From NCBI RefSeq assembly GCF_026420845.1, contig NZ_JAOWCB010000010.1:62001-126000 (forward strand): DNA of 64,000 nt. Direction: 5' to 3'. The position numbers and the translations under genes were made by a program. Position 1 is the first letter of the stretch, and every line of letters begins with the position of its first letter. Below the pieces are notes generated by a model. That model saw only the letters and a list, made by a program, of their open reading frames with translations. It was not told the origin of the DNA and did not search any database. Shown piece after piece: positions 9,400 to 17,883 of this stretch. This DNA comes from Streptomyces sp. PR69. Lineage in GTDB: Bacteria > Actinomycetota > Actinomycetes > Streptomycetales > Streptomycetaceae.

Positions 9400-12192
9400 C
9401 TACTCGTCCCCTGCGGAGCCTCCGCCGAAGAAGCCTCCGTCGGTGGCGCCCTCGTCGGCGCCGGGCGAACTGGACGTGGTGCCGCTCGGTTCGCCGCTGC
9501 CGCCGCCTCCGTTGCCGCCGCCCCCGCTGACCAGGCCGCCGCTGCTGCCGCCTCCTGCGGGATTGCCGGGACCGCCGTTGTCACCGCCGCCGTCGCCGCC
9601 GCCGTCGCCGCCGGTCTCGCCGTCGTCGGGCTGGCAGCGCCAGTCCTCCCACGGGTTGCAGGACTCGGTCGGGTCCGGGCTGGTCGAGCCGGACGGGGTC
9701 TCGGACGGCGTCTCCGAAGGAGTCTCGGAGGGGGTCTCGGACGGCTCCGCCGGCGGGGTCGGCTTCGGACTGACCGCGCCGCCGCCCCAGACGGCCTCCC
9801 CGTCGATCGACTCCGGCTCGGGGAACTGCTTGACCGGCATTCCCTTGACGGCCTCGGTCATATACGCGTGCCAGATCTGCGACGGGAAGGACGAACCATG
9901 GATCTTCTGCTCGCCGCCGGTGCCGTACATCTCCTCGAACTTGCGGTTCTTGTTCGTCTCATCGTCGTCGAGGCGGTACATGTCGATCGCGGTCGACAAC
10001 TGCGGGGTGTAGCCGACAAACCAGGCGGAGCGGTTGCCGTCGGTGGTGCCGGTCTTTCCAGCCACCTGACGGCCCTTGATGGCGGCGTTCCGTCCGGTGC
10101 CGTCCGGGTCCTCGACGACGGACCGCAGCACATCGGTGACATTGCTGGCCACGGCGGTGGAGAAGGCCCGCTTGGACGTGCCCGCGTGCTCGAAGACGGT
10201 CTTGCCCTTGTGCATGACCTTGGCGACGGAGTACGGCTCACGCTGCTCGCCGTTGCTCGCGAAGGTGGCGTAGGAGCTGGCCATGCGGATCGCGCTGGGC
10301 TCCGAGATGCCGAGCGAGAAGGAGGGCACATTTGACTTGGAGAGGCTGGACTCCAGGAGCCCGGCGTCGATCGCCGCCTCCCTCACCTTGTCGATGCCGA
10401 TGTCCATGCCGAGCTGGACAAACGGCGAGTTGGCGGAGTGGATCATGGCCTCGCGCAGACTGATGTTGTCATAGTCCCGATGGCCGTCGTTGACCTGCAG
10501 CCACTCCTTGCCTTCCTCGTTCTGCCAGACGCTCCCGTCATAGTTCTTGATCTTGAGCTTGTTCTTGCCGTTGTAGCGGCTCTTGTCGGGGTCGACGAGC
10601 CGTCGCGAGTCCGGACCCTGCGCCGGCGGTCCCTGTGGATCGCGAACGCCGTCCCGCATCGCCGCGGCCAGCACGAACGGCTTGAAGGTCGAACCGACCT
10701 GGGCGCCGGTCTGGTCGGCGTTGTTGGTGAAGTGCGTGGTGGCGTCCTCACCGCCGTAGATGGCGACGATCGCTCCGGTCTCGGTGTCCACGGACGCGCC
10801 GCCGAACTGCACATGCGTATCCGTCTTCGGGCGCTTCTCGGGGTCGATCTTCCGCTCCCGGAGCTCCTTGACTGCCTTCTCGAGCTGCTTGACCTTGTTC
10901 TTGTCGAAGGTGGTGTGGATCTCGTAGCCGCCCGTGCCCAGCGCATCGGCCGTGATGCCCCGGTCGTTGTTGTTGATGAAGTACGCCTTGGCGAGGTTCA
11001 CCAGATAGCCGATCTGCCCGCTGAGCTGGGCGCTCTTGCGCGGCTTCGCGGGCATCGGGAACTCGGTGTACTTCGCCCGCTCCGCGGCGTCGAGGTGGCC
11101 GTCCTTGACCATCTCGTCCAGGATCCACTTCCAGCGCTTGGTCACCCGCTCCAGGTTGGACTTGGCGTCGGCCCTGGGGTCGATCTCGGCGTTGCCCGCC
11201 GGGTCGTAGTACGTCGCGCCCTTCAGCAGCGCGGCGAGGACGGCGCACTCGCTCGCGTTCAGGTCCGTGGCGTCCTTGTTGTAGTACGTGCGCGCCGCGG
11301 CCTGGATGCCGTACGCGCCGCGGCCGAAGTACGAGGTGTTGAGATAGCCCTCCATGATCTGGGGCTTCTTCATCTCGTTGTTCACCTTTATCGAGACGAA
11401 CAGCTCCTCGAACTTACGGCTGAGGGTCTGCGACTGGTCGTTGAGCCGGGCATTCTTCACATACTGCTGGGTGATGGTGGAGCCGCCCTGGGTCTGCTGC
11501 CCCCTGGCCATGTTGAACACAGCCCGCCCGATGCCCATCGGGTCGATGCCCTTGTCGGTCCAGAAAGTCTTGTTCTCCGCGGAGATGACGGCGTTCTGCA
11601 TCTCCATCGGAATCTCGTCGATATTGACGATCTGACGGTTGACCTCACCGCCGGTGGCGGCCATCTGGGTGCCGTCCGACCAGTAGTAGACATTGTTCTG
11701 GGCGGTCGCCGCATCCGCCGGGTTGGGTACGACGACCATGGCGTACGCGATCGTCGCCGCCCCCATCAGACTGCCGAAGAAGCCCAGACACAGCCCGGTG
11801 AACAGCTTCCAGGACGGCACCCAGCGCCGCCAGCCGTACTTGCCGTGGCGCGGATAGTCGATCAGCCGCCGTTTGCCGGGCCGGCCGCCGCGGCCGTGGC
11901 CCTCATGGCCGCTGCCGCCGCCTCCGCGCCGACCGCCGCCGGCCCCACGGCCGCCATGGCCCGCGCCCTCGTCCATACGACGGCGCCCGCCGGAGCGCTG
12001 CGCCGCCCTTCTGGCCTCGGCCCGGCCCATATAGGGCCGCTCCTCGCCATATGAGCCAGGGGAGGCGGAAGGGGAAGCCGAGGCGGCGCCCCGGGGCGGG
12101 GCTGCGCGGCGGCCGGACTGCTGGGCGGCGCGTCTGGCCCCGGCACGTCCGCCGCCCTGTGACTGCGGCGGTTTGCGACGGTGCTCGCTCAT
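9400..12192 (-). CDS. Class A penicillin-binding protein (transglycosylase/transpeptidase)
   Basis: Polymerises and cross-links peptidoglycan. The 930 residues comprise a long basic Gly/Arg-rich cytoplasmic tail (1–120), a membrane anchor at about 128–155, a GT51 domain with the catalytic glutamate in SAENKTF (Glu206) and GGSTITQQ at 237–244, and a transpeptidase domain with STFK (Ser501), SAN (586–588) and KTGT (713–716). A Pro/Thr/Ser-rich then Gly-rich tail (about 790–930) contains an exact PSET repeat. All key residues are present. The ATG at 12192 has GAGGAG 9–10 nt upstream. It shares a divergent 380-bp region with the PadR gene. Confidence 0.96.
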   Translation of the reverse strand: MSEHRRKPPQSQGGGRAGARRAAQQSGRRAAPPRGAASASPSASPGSYGEERPYMGRAEARRAAQRSGGRRRMDEGAGHGGRGAGGGRRGGGGSGHEGHGRGGRPGKRRLIDYPRHGKYGWRRWVPSWKLFTGLCLGFFGSLMGAATIAYAMVVVPNPADAATAQNNVYYWSDGTQMAATGGEVNRQIVNIDEIPMEMQNAVISAENKTFWTDKGIDPMGIGRAVFNMARGQQTQGGSTITQQYVKNARLNDQSQTLSRKFEELFVSIKVNNEMKKPQIMEGYLNTSYFGRGAYGIQAAARTYYNKDATDLNASECAVLAALLKGATYYDPAGNAEIDPRADAKSNLERVTKRWKWILDEMVKDGHLDAAERAKYTEFPMPAKPRKSAQLSGQIGYLVNLAKAYFINNNDRGITADALGTGGYEIHTTFDKNKVKQLEKAVKELRERKIDPEKRPKTDTHVQFGGASVDTETGAIVAIYGGEDATTHFTNNADQTGAQVGSTFKPFVLAAAMRDGVRDPQGPPAQGPDSRRLVDPDKSRYNGKNKLKIKNYDGSVWQNEEGKEWLQVNDGHRDYDNISLREAMIHSANSPFVQLGMDIGIDKVREAAIDAGLLESSLSKSNVPSFSLGISEPSAIRMASSYATFASNGEQREPYSVAKVMHKGKTVFEHAGTSKRAFSTAVASNVTDVLRSVVEDPDGTGRNAAIKGRQVAGKTGTTDGNRSAWFVGYTPQLSTAIDMYRLDDDETNKNRKFEEMYGTGGEQKIHGSSFPSQIWHAYMTEAVKGMPVKQFPEPESIDGEAVWGGGAVSPKPTPPAEPSETPSETPSETPSETPSGSTSPDPTESCNPWEDWRCQPDDGETGGDGGGDGGGDNGGPGNPAGGGSSGGLVSGGGGNGGGGSGEPSGTTSSSPGADEGATDGGFFGGGSAGDE

Positions 12193-12574
12193 CGAACGAC
12201 TACTCCTCGGGCAGGCGAGACGCCTGGAAACGGCAGTTGAGTTCCGGTCCCCCCGACTTGGATACGGACGAGCTGTGGAACACGCTCATCCGCCCTGCAC
12301 CCACGGCGAGGACGCGGTGCGGCGTCACTTGGTTCCCGGTGGTCTGCATGCCGCACAGACTACGCACGGCCAAAACCCACCTAGTCCTGAAGTTCACCCC
12401 ATATCAGGCAAGTTGCTTCCGATGAATTGACGATGTGACGCCGTTCACCACTGCCCCACTTGTCGCAGCAGGCACACCGTTCTATCGTGCAGATGTATCG
12501 ACTCGATACATCAGGACAACACATCGTCCCGCTTGAGGGCCCGGCGGGACGGGTGCGGCGGCGAGGAGGCGATG
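12193..12574. promoter_or_regulatory. Divergent PBP/PadR promoter region with PadR-type operator
   Basis: No gene is supported in this 380-bp gap. At 12492–12512 there is a perfect 21-bp inverted repeat (10-bp arms GATGTATCGA around one base). It contains ATGT...ACAT ends, the pattern bound by PadR-family repressors. It lies 63 nt before the PadR start, so autoregulation is likely; the PBP gene on the other side may also be controlled. Confidence 0.65.
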
Positions 12575-13285
12575 GTGAGCAGACGCTCCGGGATCCTCGA
12601 GTTCGCCGTGCTCGGTCTGCTCCGCGAAGCCCCGATGCACGGGTATGAGCTGCGCAAACGGCTCAACACCTCGCTGGGGATCTTCCGTGCGTTCAGCTAC
12701 GGGACCCTCTACCCGTGCCTCAAGACGCTGGTCGCCAACGGCTGGTTGATCGAGGAACCGGGCAGCGCTCCGGAGGACGCCCTCGCCGCATCGCTGGCCG
12801 GGCGGCGCGCCAAGATCGTCTATCGGCTGACGGCGGAGGGAAAAGAGCACTTCGAGGAGCTCCTCTCACACACCGGACCCGACGCCTGGGAGGACGAGCA
12901 CTTCGCGGCTCGTTTCGCCTTCTTCGGGCAGACGGAGCGCGAGGTGCGCATGCGGGTGCTCGAAGGCCGCCGCAGCCGGCTGGAGGAGCGTCTGGAGAAG
13001 ATGCGCGCTTCTCTGGCGCGTACCCGCGAGCGCCTCGACGACTACACGCTTGAGCTGCAGCGACACGGCATGGAGTCCGTGGAGCGCGAGGTGCGCTGGC
13101 TGAACGAGCTCATCGAGAGCGAGCGGGCGGGGCGGGATCAGCGTCGAGCCTCCCCCGACGGCTCTGCTCAGCAGGACAGCACATCTGGAGAGACGGGCGG
13201 CCTGCCCCGGCGCGGAGAGACCTCCGGAGGCACAGCCTCCGGGGGCGCTGCCCCGCCGGATCCGTCCGACGACACCACCACGTGA
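12575..13285 (+). CDS. PadR family transcriptional regulator
   Basis: 236 residues. The N-terminal winged helix has the PadR hallmarks ILEFAVLGLLREAPMHGYEL (about 7–26), LYPCLKTL and YRLTAEGKEHFEELL. A longer C-terminal part (about 100–190) is an Arg/Glu-rich dimerisation coiled coil, and the last 40 residues are Ser/Gly-rich and disordered. The GTG at 12575 is preferred over ATG 12572 because GAGGAGG is then at proper spacing. It lies 60 nt before ino1, so the two are probably co-transcribed, and the operator upstream suggests self-repression. Confidence 0.9.
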   Translation: MSRRSGILEFAVLGLLREAPMHGYELRKRLNTSLGIFRAFSYGTLYPCLKTLVANGWLIEEPGSAPEDALAASLAGRRAKIVYRLTAEGKEHFEELLSHTGPDAWEDEHFAARFAFFGQTEREVRMRVLEGRRSRLEERLEKMRASLARTRERLDDYTLELQRHGMESVEREVRWLNELIESERAGRDQRRASPDGSAQQDSTSGETGGLPRRGETSGGTASGGAAPPDPSDDTTT

Positions 13286-13345
13286 GCCTCTGCGGTCCGC
13301 AGGGTCTCATCCGGAATACCGAGATCAAACAGGGAGCAACCGGAA

Positions 13346-14428
13346 ATGGGTTCGGTTCGCGTAGCCATCGTCGGCGTGGGCAACTGCGCCGCCTCGCTGG
13401 TGCAGGGCGTCGAGTACTACAAGGACGCCGACCCGGCCAGCAAGGTGCCGGGGCTGATGCACGTCCAGTTCGGCGACTACCACGTGCGGGACGTCGAGTT
13501 CGTCGCGGCCTTCGACGTGGACGCCAAGAAGGTCGGCCTCGACCTCGCGGACGCCATCGGCGCCAGCGAGAACAACACCATCAAGATCTGCGACGTGCCC
13601 GCCACGGGCGTGACGGTGCAGCGCGGCCACACCCTCGACGGCCTGGGCAAGTACTACCTCCAGACCATCGAGGAGTCGCCCGAGGCGCCGGTCGACGTCG
13701 TCAAGACGCTCAAGGACAAGCAGGTCGACGTCCTCGTCTGCTACCTGCCCGTCGGCTCCGAGGAAGCCGCCAAGTTCTACGCCCAGTGCGCCATCGACGC
13801 CGGGGTCGCGTTCGTCAACGCCCTCCCGGTCTTCATCGCGGGCACCAAGGAGTGGGCGGACAAGTTCACCGAGGCCGGTGTCCCGATCGTCGGCGACGAC
13901 ATCAAGTCCCAGGTCGGCGCCACCATCACCCACCGTGTGATGGCCAAGCTGTTCGAGGACCGGGGCGTCGTCCTGGACCGCACGATGCAGCTCAACGTCG
14001 GCGGCAACATGGACTTCAAGAACATGCTCGAGCGTGAGCGCCTGGAGTCCAAGAAGATCTCCAAGACGCAGGCCGTCACCTCGCAGATCCCCGACCGGGA
14101 GCTGGGCGAGAAGAACGTCCACATCGGCCCGTCGGACTATGTCGCCTGGCTGGACGACCGCAAGTGGGCGTATGTGCGCCTCGAAGGCCGCGCCTTCGGC
14201 GACGTCCCGCTGAACCTGGAGTACAAGCTCGAGGTGTGGGACTCCCCGAACTCCGCGGGCGTCATCATCGACGCGCTGCGCGCCGCGAAGATCGCAAAGG
14301 ACCGCGGCATCGGCGGCCCGATCCTCTCGGCCTCCTCCTACTTCATGAAGTCCCCGCCGGTTCAGTACTTCGACGACGAGGCCCGCGAGAGCGTCGAGAA
14401 GTTCATCAAGGGCGAGGTCGAGCGCTGA
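13346..14428 (+). CDS. ino1: Inositol-1-phosphate synthase
   Basis: Converts glucose-6-phosphate to myo-inositol-1-phosphate with NAD, feeding phosphatidylinositol and mycothiol synthesis in actinobacteria. The 360-residue protein opens with the Rossmann motif [18 protein letters not shown] and has the family block [16 protein letters not shown] at about 190–205, then [11 protein letters not shown]. The length fits the short actinobacterial form. GGGAG precedes the ATG. It follows the PadR gene and ends in a strong hairpin. Confidence 0.96.
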   Translation: MGSVRVAIVGVGNCAASLVQGVEYYKDADPASKVPGLMHVQFGDYHVRDVEFVAAFDVDAKKVGLDLADAIGASENNTIKICDVPATGVTVQRGHTLDGLGKYYLQTIEESPEAPVDVVKTLKDKQVDVLVCYLPVGSEEAAKFYAQCAIDAGVAFVNALPVFIAGTKEWADKFTEAGVPIVGDDIKSQVGATITHRVMAKLFEDRGVVLDRTMQLNVGGNMDFKNMLERERLESKKISKTQAVTSQIPDRELGEKNVHIGPSDYVAWLDDRKWAYVRLEGRAFGDVPLNLEYKLEVWDSPNSAGVIIDALRAAKIAKDRGIGGPILSASSYFMKSPPVQYFDDEARESVEKFIKGEVER

Positions 14429-14475
14429 GTCCAGCGGCAGCCAGGCCGTCCGCGGCCGAAGGCGGCTGTTCCTTA

Positions 14476-14510
14476 GGAGGGTCCCCGGGCAATCCGCCCG
14501 GGGACCCTCC
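14476..14510 (+). terminator. Terminator of ino1
   Basis: A perfect 15-bp GC stem (14476–14490 with 14496–14510) with a 5-nt loop, about 50 nt after the ino1 stop. It ends only 7 nt before the first possible MFS start codon. Confidence 0.85.
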
Positions 14511-14516
14511 TCATAT

Positions 14517-15800
14517 GTGACGCTTGCTCGCATGCCTGTCGTGCGTGATCTGCGCGTGCTGCTGCGTCTGACCAACTTCCGGCGGCTCCTGGCCGTTCGG
14601 CTGCTCTCCCAAGCGGCCGACGGCGTCTACCAGGTCGCGCTCGCCACCTATGTGGTCTTCTCTCCGGAACGGCAGACTTCCCCGGCCGAGGTCGCCTCCG
14701 CCATGGCGGTGCTGCTGCTGCCGTACTCCCTGATCGGGCCGTTCGCCGGCGTTCTGCTCGACCGCTGGCAGCGCCGTCAGGTCTTTCTGTACGGCAATCT
14801 GCTGCGCGCCGTCCTCGCCGTCGGCACCGCCCTGCTGATCCTGGCCGCGGTGCCCGACTGGCTGTTCTACGCCTCGGCCCTGTCGGTCACCGCCGTCAAT
14901 CGGTTCGTGCTGGCCGGACTGGCCGCCTCGCTGCCCCGCGTCGTGGACCGTGAGCTGCTCGTCATGGCCAACTCCCTGTCCCCGACGGCCGGCACCCTGG
15001 CCGCGACCGCGGGCGGCGGACTGGCCTTTCTGGTGCGGCTTGTCGCGTCGGACTCCGACGCGGTCGTCGTGCTGCTCGGCGCCGGTCTGTATCTGTGCGC
15101 GGGGCTCGCCTCCCTGCGCATGTCACGCGAACTCCTTGGACCTGACGAGAGGTTGGTGCAGCCGAGGCTGACCGCCGCCATCGCCTCCACCGTGCGCGGT
15201 CTGTGGGAGGGACTGCGGCATCTGGCGGAGCGGCGGAACGCAGCCCGCGTACTGACCGTCATGACGGCGATGCGCTTCTGCTACGGGGCGCTGACGGTGA
15301 TGGTCCTGATGCTCAGCCGGCACGCGTGGTACGAGGACGAGGACAAGGGACTGGCCCTGCTCGGCGTGGTCGTCGCCGTCTCGGGCGCGGGCTTCTTCGC
15401 CGCGGCGGCCCTCACCCCCTGGGCGGTGGGGCGGATGGGCCCTTACGGCTGGATGGTGACCTGCGCGGCCGCCGCCGCCGTACTGGAGCCCACTCTCGGT
15501 CTGCCCTTCGCGCCCGGGCCGATGCTGGTCGCCGCCTTCGTCCTGGGACTCATCACCCAAGCAGTGAAGATCACCACCGACACGGTGGTGCAGACATCCG
15601 TGGACGACGCCTACCGCGGTCGCGTCTTCTCGCTCTACGACATGCTGTTCAACGTCGCATTCGTCGGCGCCGCCGGGGTCGCCGCCCTGATGCTCCCCGC
15701 CGACGGACGGTCCGCACCTCTCGTGCTCATGGTGGCGTCCCTCTATGGGGCGGTCGCCCTAACCCTGGTCCGATGGAGGAGACTTGGCTCGATGCTATAG
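14517..15800 (+). CDS. MFS transporter
   Basis: A 427-residue permease with about twelve hydrophobic segments. VRLLSQAADGVYQVALATYVVF begins the first transmembrane pair, and GVLLDRWQRRQVFL at about 82–95 is the MFS motif A between helices 2 and 3. Substrate unknown. Start is GTG 14517 or ATG 14532. Neither has a clear Shine–Dalgarno, because the ino1 terminator stem occupies the upstream sequence; leaderless translation is possible. A Pro/Gln-rich coding remnant follows in the same frame. Confidence 0.85.
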   Translation: MTLARMPVVRDLRVLLRLTNFRRLLAVRLLSQAADGVYQVALATYVVFSPERQTSPAEVASAMAVLLLPYSLIGPFAGVLLDRWQRRQVFLYGNLLRAVLAVGTALLILAAVPDWLFYASALSVTAVNRFVLAGLAASLPRVVDRELLVMANSLSPTAGTLAATAGGGLAFLVRLVASDSDAVVVLLGAGLYLCAGLASLRMSRELLGPDERLVQPRLTAAIASTVRGLWEGLRHLAERRNAARVLTVMTAMRFCYGALTVMVLMLSRHAWYEDEDKGLALLGVVVAVSGAGFFAAAALTPWAVGRMGPYGWMVTCAAAAAVLEPTLGLPFAPGPMLVAAFVLGLITQAVKITTDTVVQTSVDDAYRGRVFSLYDMLFNVAFVGAAGVAALMLPADGRSAPLVLMVASLYGAVALTLVRWRRLGSML

Positions 15801-16082
15801 CGTGCGCGCGTCAAACAAGCGATCGCATGCATCGGGGGCAATGCCTTTGGGCAGCCGGGCCCCTACACCCAGCAGCCCCCACAGCAGCAGCCTGGCTATG
15901 GCTATCCACAGCAGCAGCCCTACCCGCCCCAGCAGCCGGGGCAGGGGTAACCGCAGCAGCCCGCACAGCCTCATCCGCAGCAGCAGTGGGGTGCCGCCCC
16001 GCCTCCTCCGCCTCCGCCGTCCGGAGGCCGGCGGAGCTCCGGCACGGAGTTCGTCCTCTGCCTCAACAAGATCGAAAAGTAG
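15801..16082 (+). pseudogene. Broken Pro/Gln-rich protein gene, in frame with the MFS gene
   Basis: Directly after the MFS TAG the same frame encodes a low-complexity Pro/Gln/Tyr/Gly-rich stretch (GQPGPYTQQPPQQQPGYGYP and so on). It is interrupted by one TAA (15948–15950), then continues with PQQPAQPHPQQQWG, a poly-Pro run and a C-terminus ending EFVLCLNKIEK before TAG 16080–16082. GGG-TAA-CCG is one base from GGG-TAT-CCG, so a nonsense mutation fits. No good start codon precedes it. It is either a decayed separate gene or a lost C-terminal extension. Original function unknown. Confidence 0.6.
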
Positions 16083-16104
16083 CCGAAGCGACGGCTGTGT
16101 AGCC

Positions 16105-16140
16105 CGAGGGGCGATGTTTCACGTGAAACATCGCCCCTCG
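16105..16140. promoter_or_regulatory. parS site inside a 36-bp perfect palindrome (possible terminator)
   Basis: The exact 14-bp parS (16116–16129) is the centre of a perfect 18+18-bp palindrome. The outer GC-rich arms would make a stable hairpin in RNA, so the site may double as a terminator for the rightward genes. Confidence 0.88.
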
Positions 16141-16168
16141 ATGCTCTGCCTTCGATGCTCGTCTCCAT

Positions 16169-16182
16169 GTTTCACGTGAAAC
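16169..16182. promoter_or_regulatory. parS site
   Basis: A second perfect GTTTCACGTGAAAC, 53 bp centre to centre from the previous one. The palindrome extends to CCAT...ATGG outside the core. It lies before the end of the leftward pcnA. Confidence 0.9.
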
Positions 16183-16225
16183 ATGGCGGGCCCATCGCGC
16201 TCCCCTGGCTTACGCCCGCCCCGTC

Positions 16226-17761
16226 TTAAACCCCGTCCTGGGCCGCCCACCATTCCTTCAGGGCGGCAACCGCAGCGTCGTGCTCCATGGGCCCGTGCTC
16301 CAGCCGCAGCTCCAGCAGATGGGCATACGCCTTGCCCACCAGAGGACCGGGGCGGATGCCCAGGATCTCCTGGATCTGGTTGCCGTTCAGGTCGGGCCGG
16401 ATCGCATCCAGCTCCTCCTGCTCCTTCAGCTGGGCAATGCGCTCCTCAAGTCCGGCATAGGCACGGGAGAGCGCGGCGGCCTTCCGCTTGTTGCGGGTGG
16501 TGCAGTCGGAGCGGGTCAGCTTATGCAGCCGGGACAGCTGCGGACCGGCATCACGCACATACCGGCGCACAGCGGAATCGGTCCACTCCCCGGTTCCATA
16601 TCCATGGAACCGCAGATGCAGCTCGACCAGCCGAGAGACGTCCTTCACCAGTTCATTGGAGTACTTCAGCGCGGTCAGCCGCTTCTTGGTCATCTTCGCG
16701 CCCACCACTTCGTGGTGGTGGAAGGAGACACGGCCGTCCGTCTCAAAACGCCGGGTACGCGGCTTGCCGATGTCATGCAGCAGCGCCGCCAGCCTCAGCA
16801 CCAGGTCCGGACCGTCCTCCTCCAGCGCGATGGCCTGGTCCAGAACGGTCAGAGAGTGCTCGTAGACATCCTTGTGACGGTGGTGCTCATCCCCCTCCAG
16901 ACGCAGCGCAGGCAGCTCGGGCAGCACATGATCGGCGAGCCCGGTGTCGACCAGCAGGGCGAGGCCCTTGCGGGGGTGAGCGGAGAGGACCAACTTGTTC
17001 AGCTCGTCCCGCACCCGCTCGGCCGAGACGATCTCAATACGGCTCGCCATCGCCTTCATGGCGGCGATGACCTCCGGCGCGACCTCGAAGTCAAGCTGTG
17101 CGGCAAACCGGGCGGCCCGCATCATGCGCAGCGGATCGTCGGAGAACGACTCCTCCGGGGTGCCGGGCGTACGCAGCACGCGCTCGGCAAGATCCCTCAG
17201 CCCGCCGTGCGGGTCGATGAACTCCTTCTCCGGGAGTGCCACGGCCATCGCATTGACGGTGAAATCCCGGCGGACCAGATCCTCCTCGATCGAGTCGCCA
17301 TAGGAGACCTCCGGCTTGCGCGACGTTCTGTCGTACGCCTCCGACCGGTAGGTGGTCACTTCGATCTGGAAACGCTGTACGTCGTCACCAACGCGCGCGT
17401 CCTTCTGGGAGCCGACCGTGCCAAACGCGATCCCGACCTCCCATACGGAATCCGCCCACGGGCGGATGATCTTCAGTACGTCCTCGGGGCGGGCATCCGT
17501 GGTGAAGTCGAGATCGTTGCCGAGCCGGCCGAGCAGGGCGTCCCTGACCGATCCCCCGACCAGGGCAAGGCTGAACCCGGCCTTCTGAAATCGGCGCGCG
17601 AGCTCATCGGCGACAGGGGAGACACGCAGCAGTTCGCTCACCGCTCGGTGTTGCGCCTGGCTCAGGGCAGTGGAGATGTCTTCATAGGCGTTCGGCACAA
17701 CAGGAAAGGGTACGTGCCCGGGCCGACCCCGGCGTCCCCGTTTACCGTGGCCCTGGGACAC
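16226..17761 (-). CDS. pcnA: CCA-adding enzyme / poly(A) polymerase family nucleotidyltransferase
   Basis: Class II nucleotidyltransferase that adds or repairs CCA at tRNA 3' ends, or polyadenylates RNA. The 511 residues have LVGGSVRDALLGRLGNDLDFTT at about 66–87 with the two catalytic aspartates as D-L-D, RRDFTVNAMAV at about 165, an RFAAQLDFEVAPE helical domain, and an HD domain (LLHDIGKP at about 325). The GTG at 17761 has GGAGG very close upstream; a GTG 21 codons later is an alternative start. It is divergent from the DUF6049-type gene. The choice between CCA-adding and poly(A) activity is not decided by sequence. Confidence 0.92.
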   Translation of the reverse strand: MSQGHGKRGRRGRPGHVPFPVVPNAYEDISTALSQAQHRAVSELLRVSPVADELARRFQKAGFSLALVGGSVRDALLGRLGNDLDFTTDARPEDVLKIIRPWADSVWEVGIAFGTVGSQKDARVGDDVQRFQIEVTTYRSEAYDRTSRKPEVSYGDSIEEDLVRRDFTVNAMAVALPEKEFIDPHGGLRDLAERVLRTPGTPEESFSDDPLRMMRAARFAAQLDFEVAPEVIAAMKAMASRIEIVSAERVRDELNKLVLSAHPRKGLALLVDTGLADHVLPELPALRLEGDEHHRHKDVYEHSLTVLDQAIALEEDGPDLVLRLAALLHDIGKPRTRRFETDGRVSFHHHEVVGAKMTKKRLTALKYSNELVKDVSRLVELHLRFHGYGTGEWTDSAVRRYVRDAGPQLSRLHKLTRSDCTTRNKRKAAALSRAYAGLEERIAQLKEQEELDAIRPDLNGNQIQEILGIRPGPLVGKAYAHLLELRLEHGPMEHDAAVAALKEWWAAQDGV

Positions 17762-17883
17762 TTCCTCCGATCATGTGAGCTGTACCGCAGCACTTCGGCA
17801 CAGCGCGCCTCGTTACCATGCGTGGACGCACAAGACCGACGACACCCACCAGCGGCAGCAGACGACGAGAGACGGGCGAGCGC

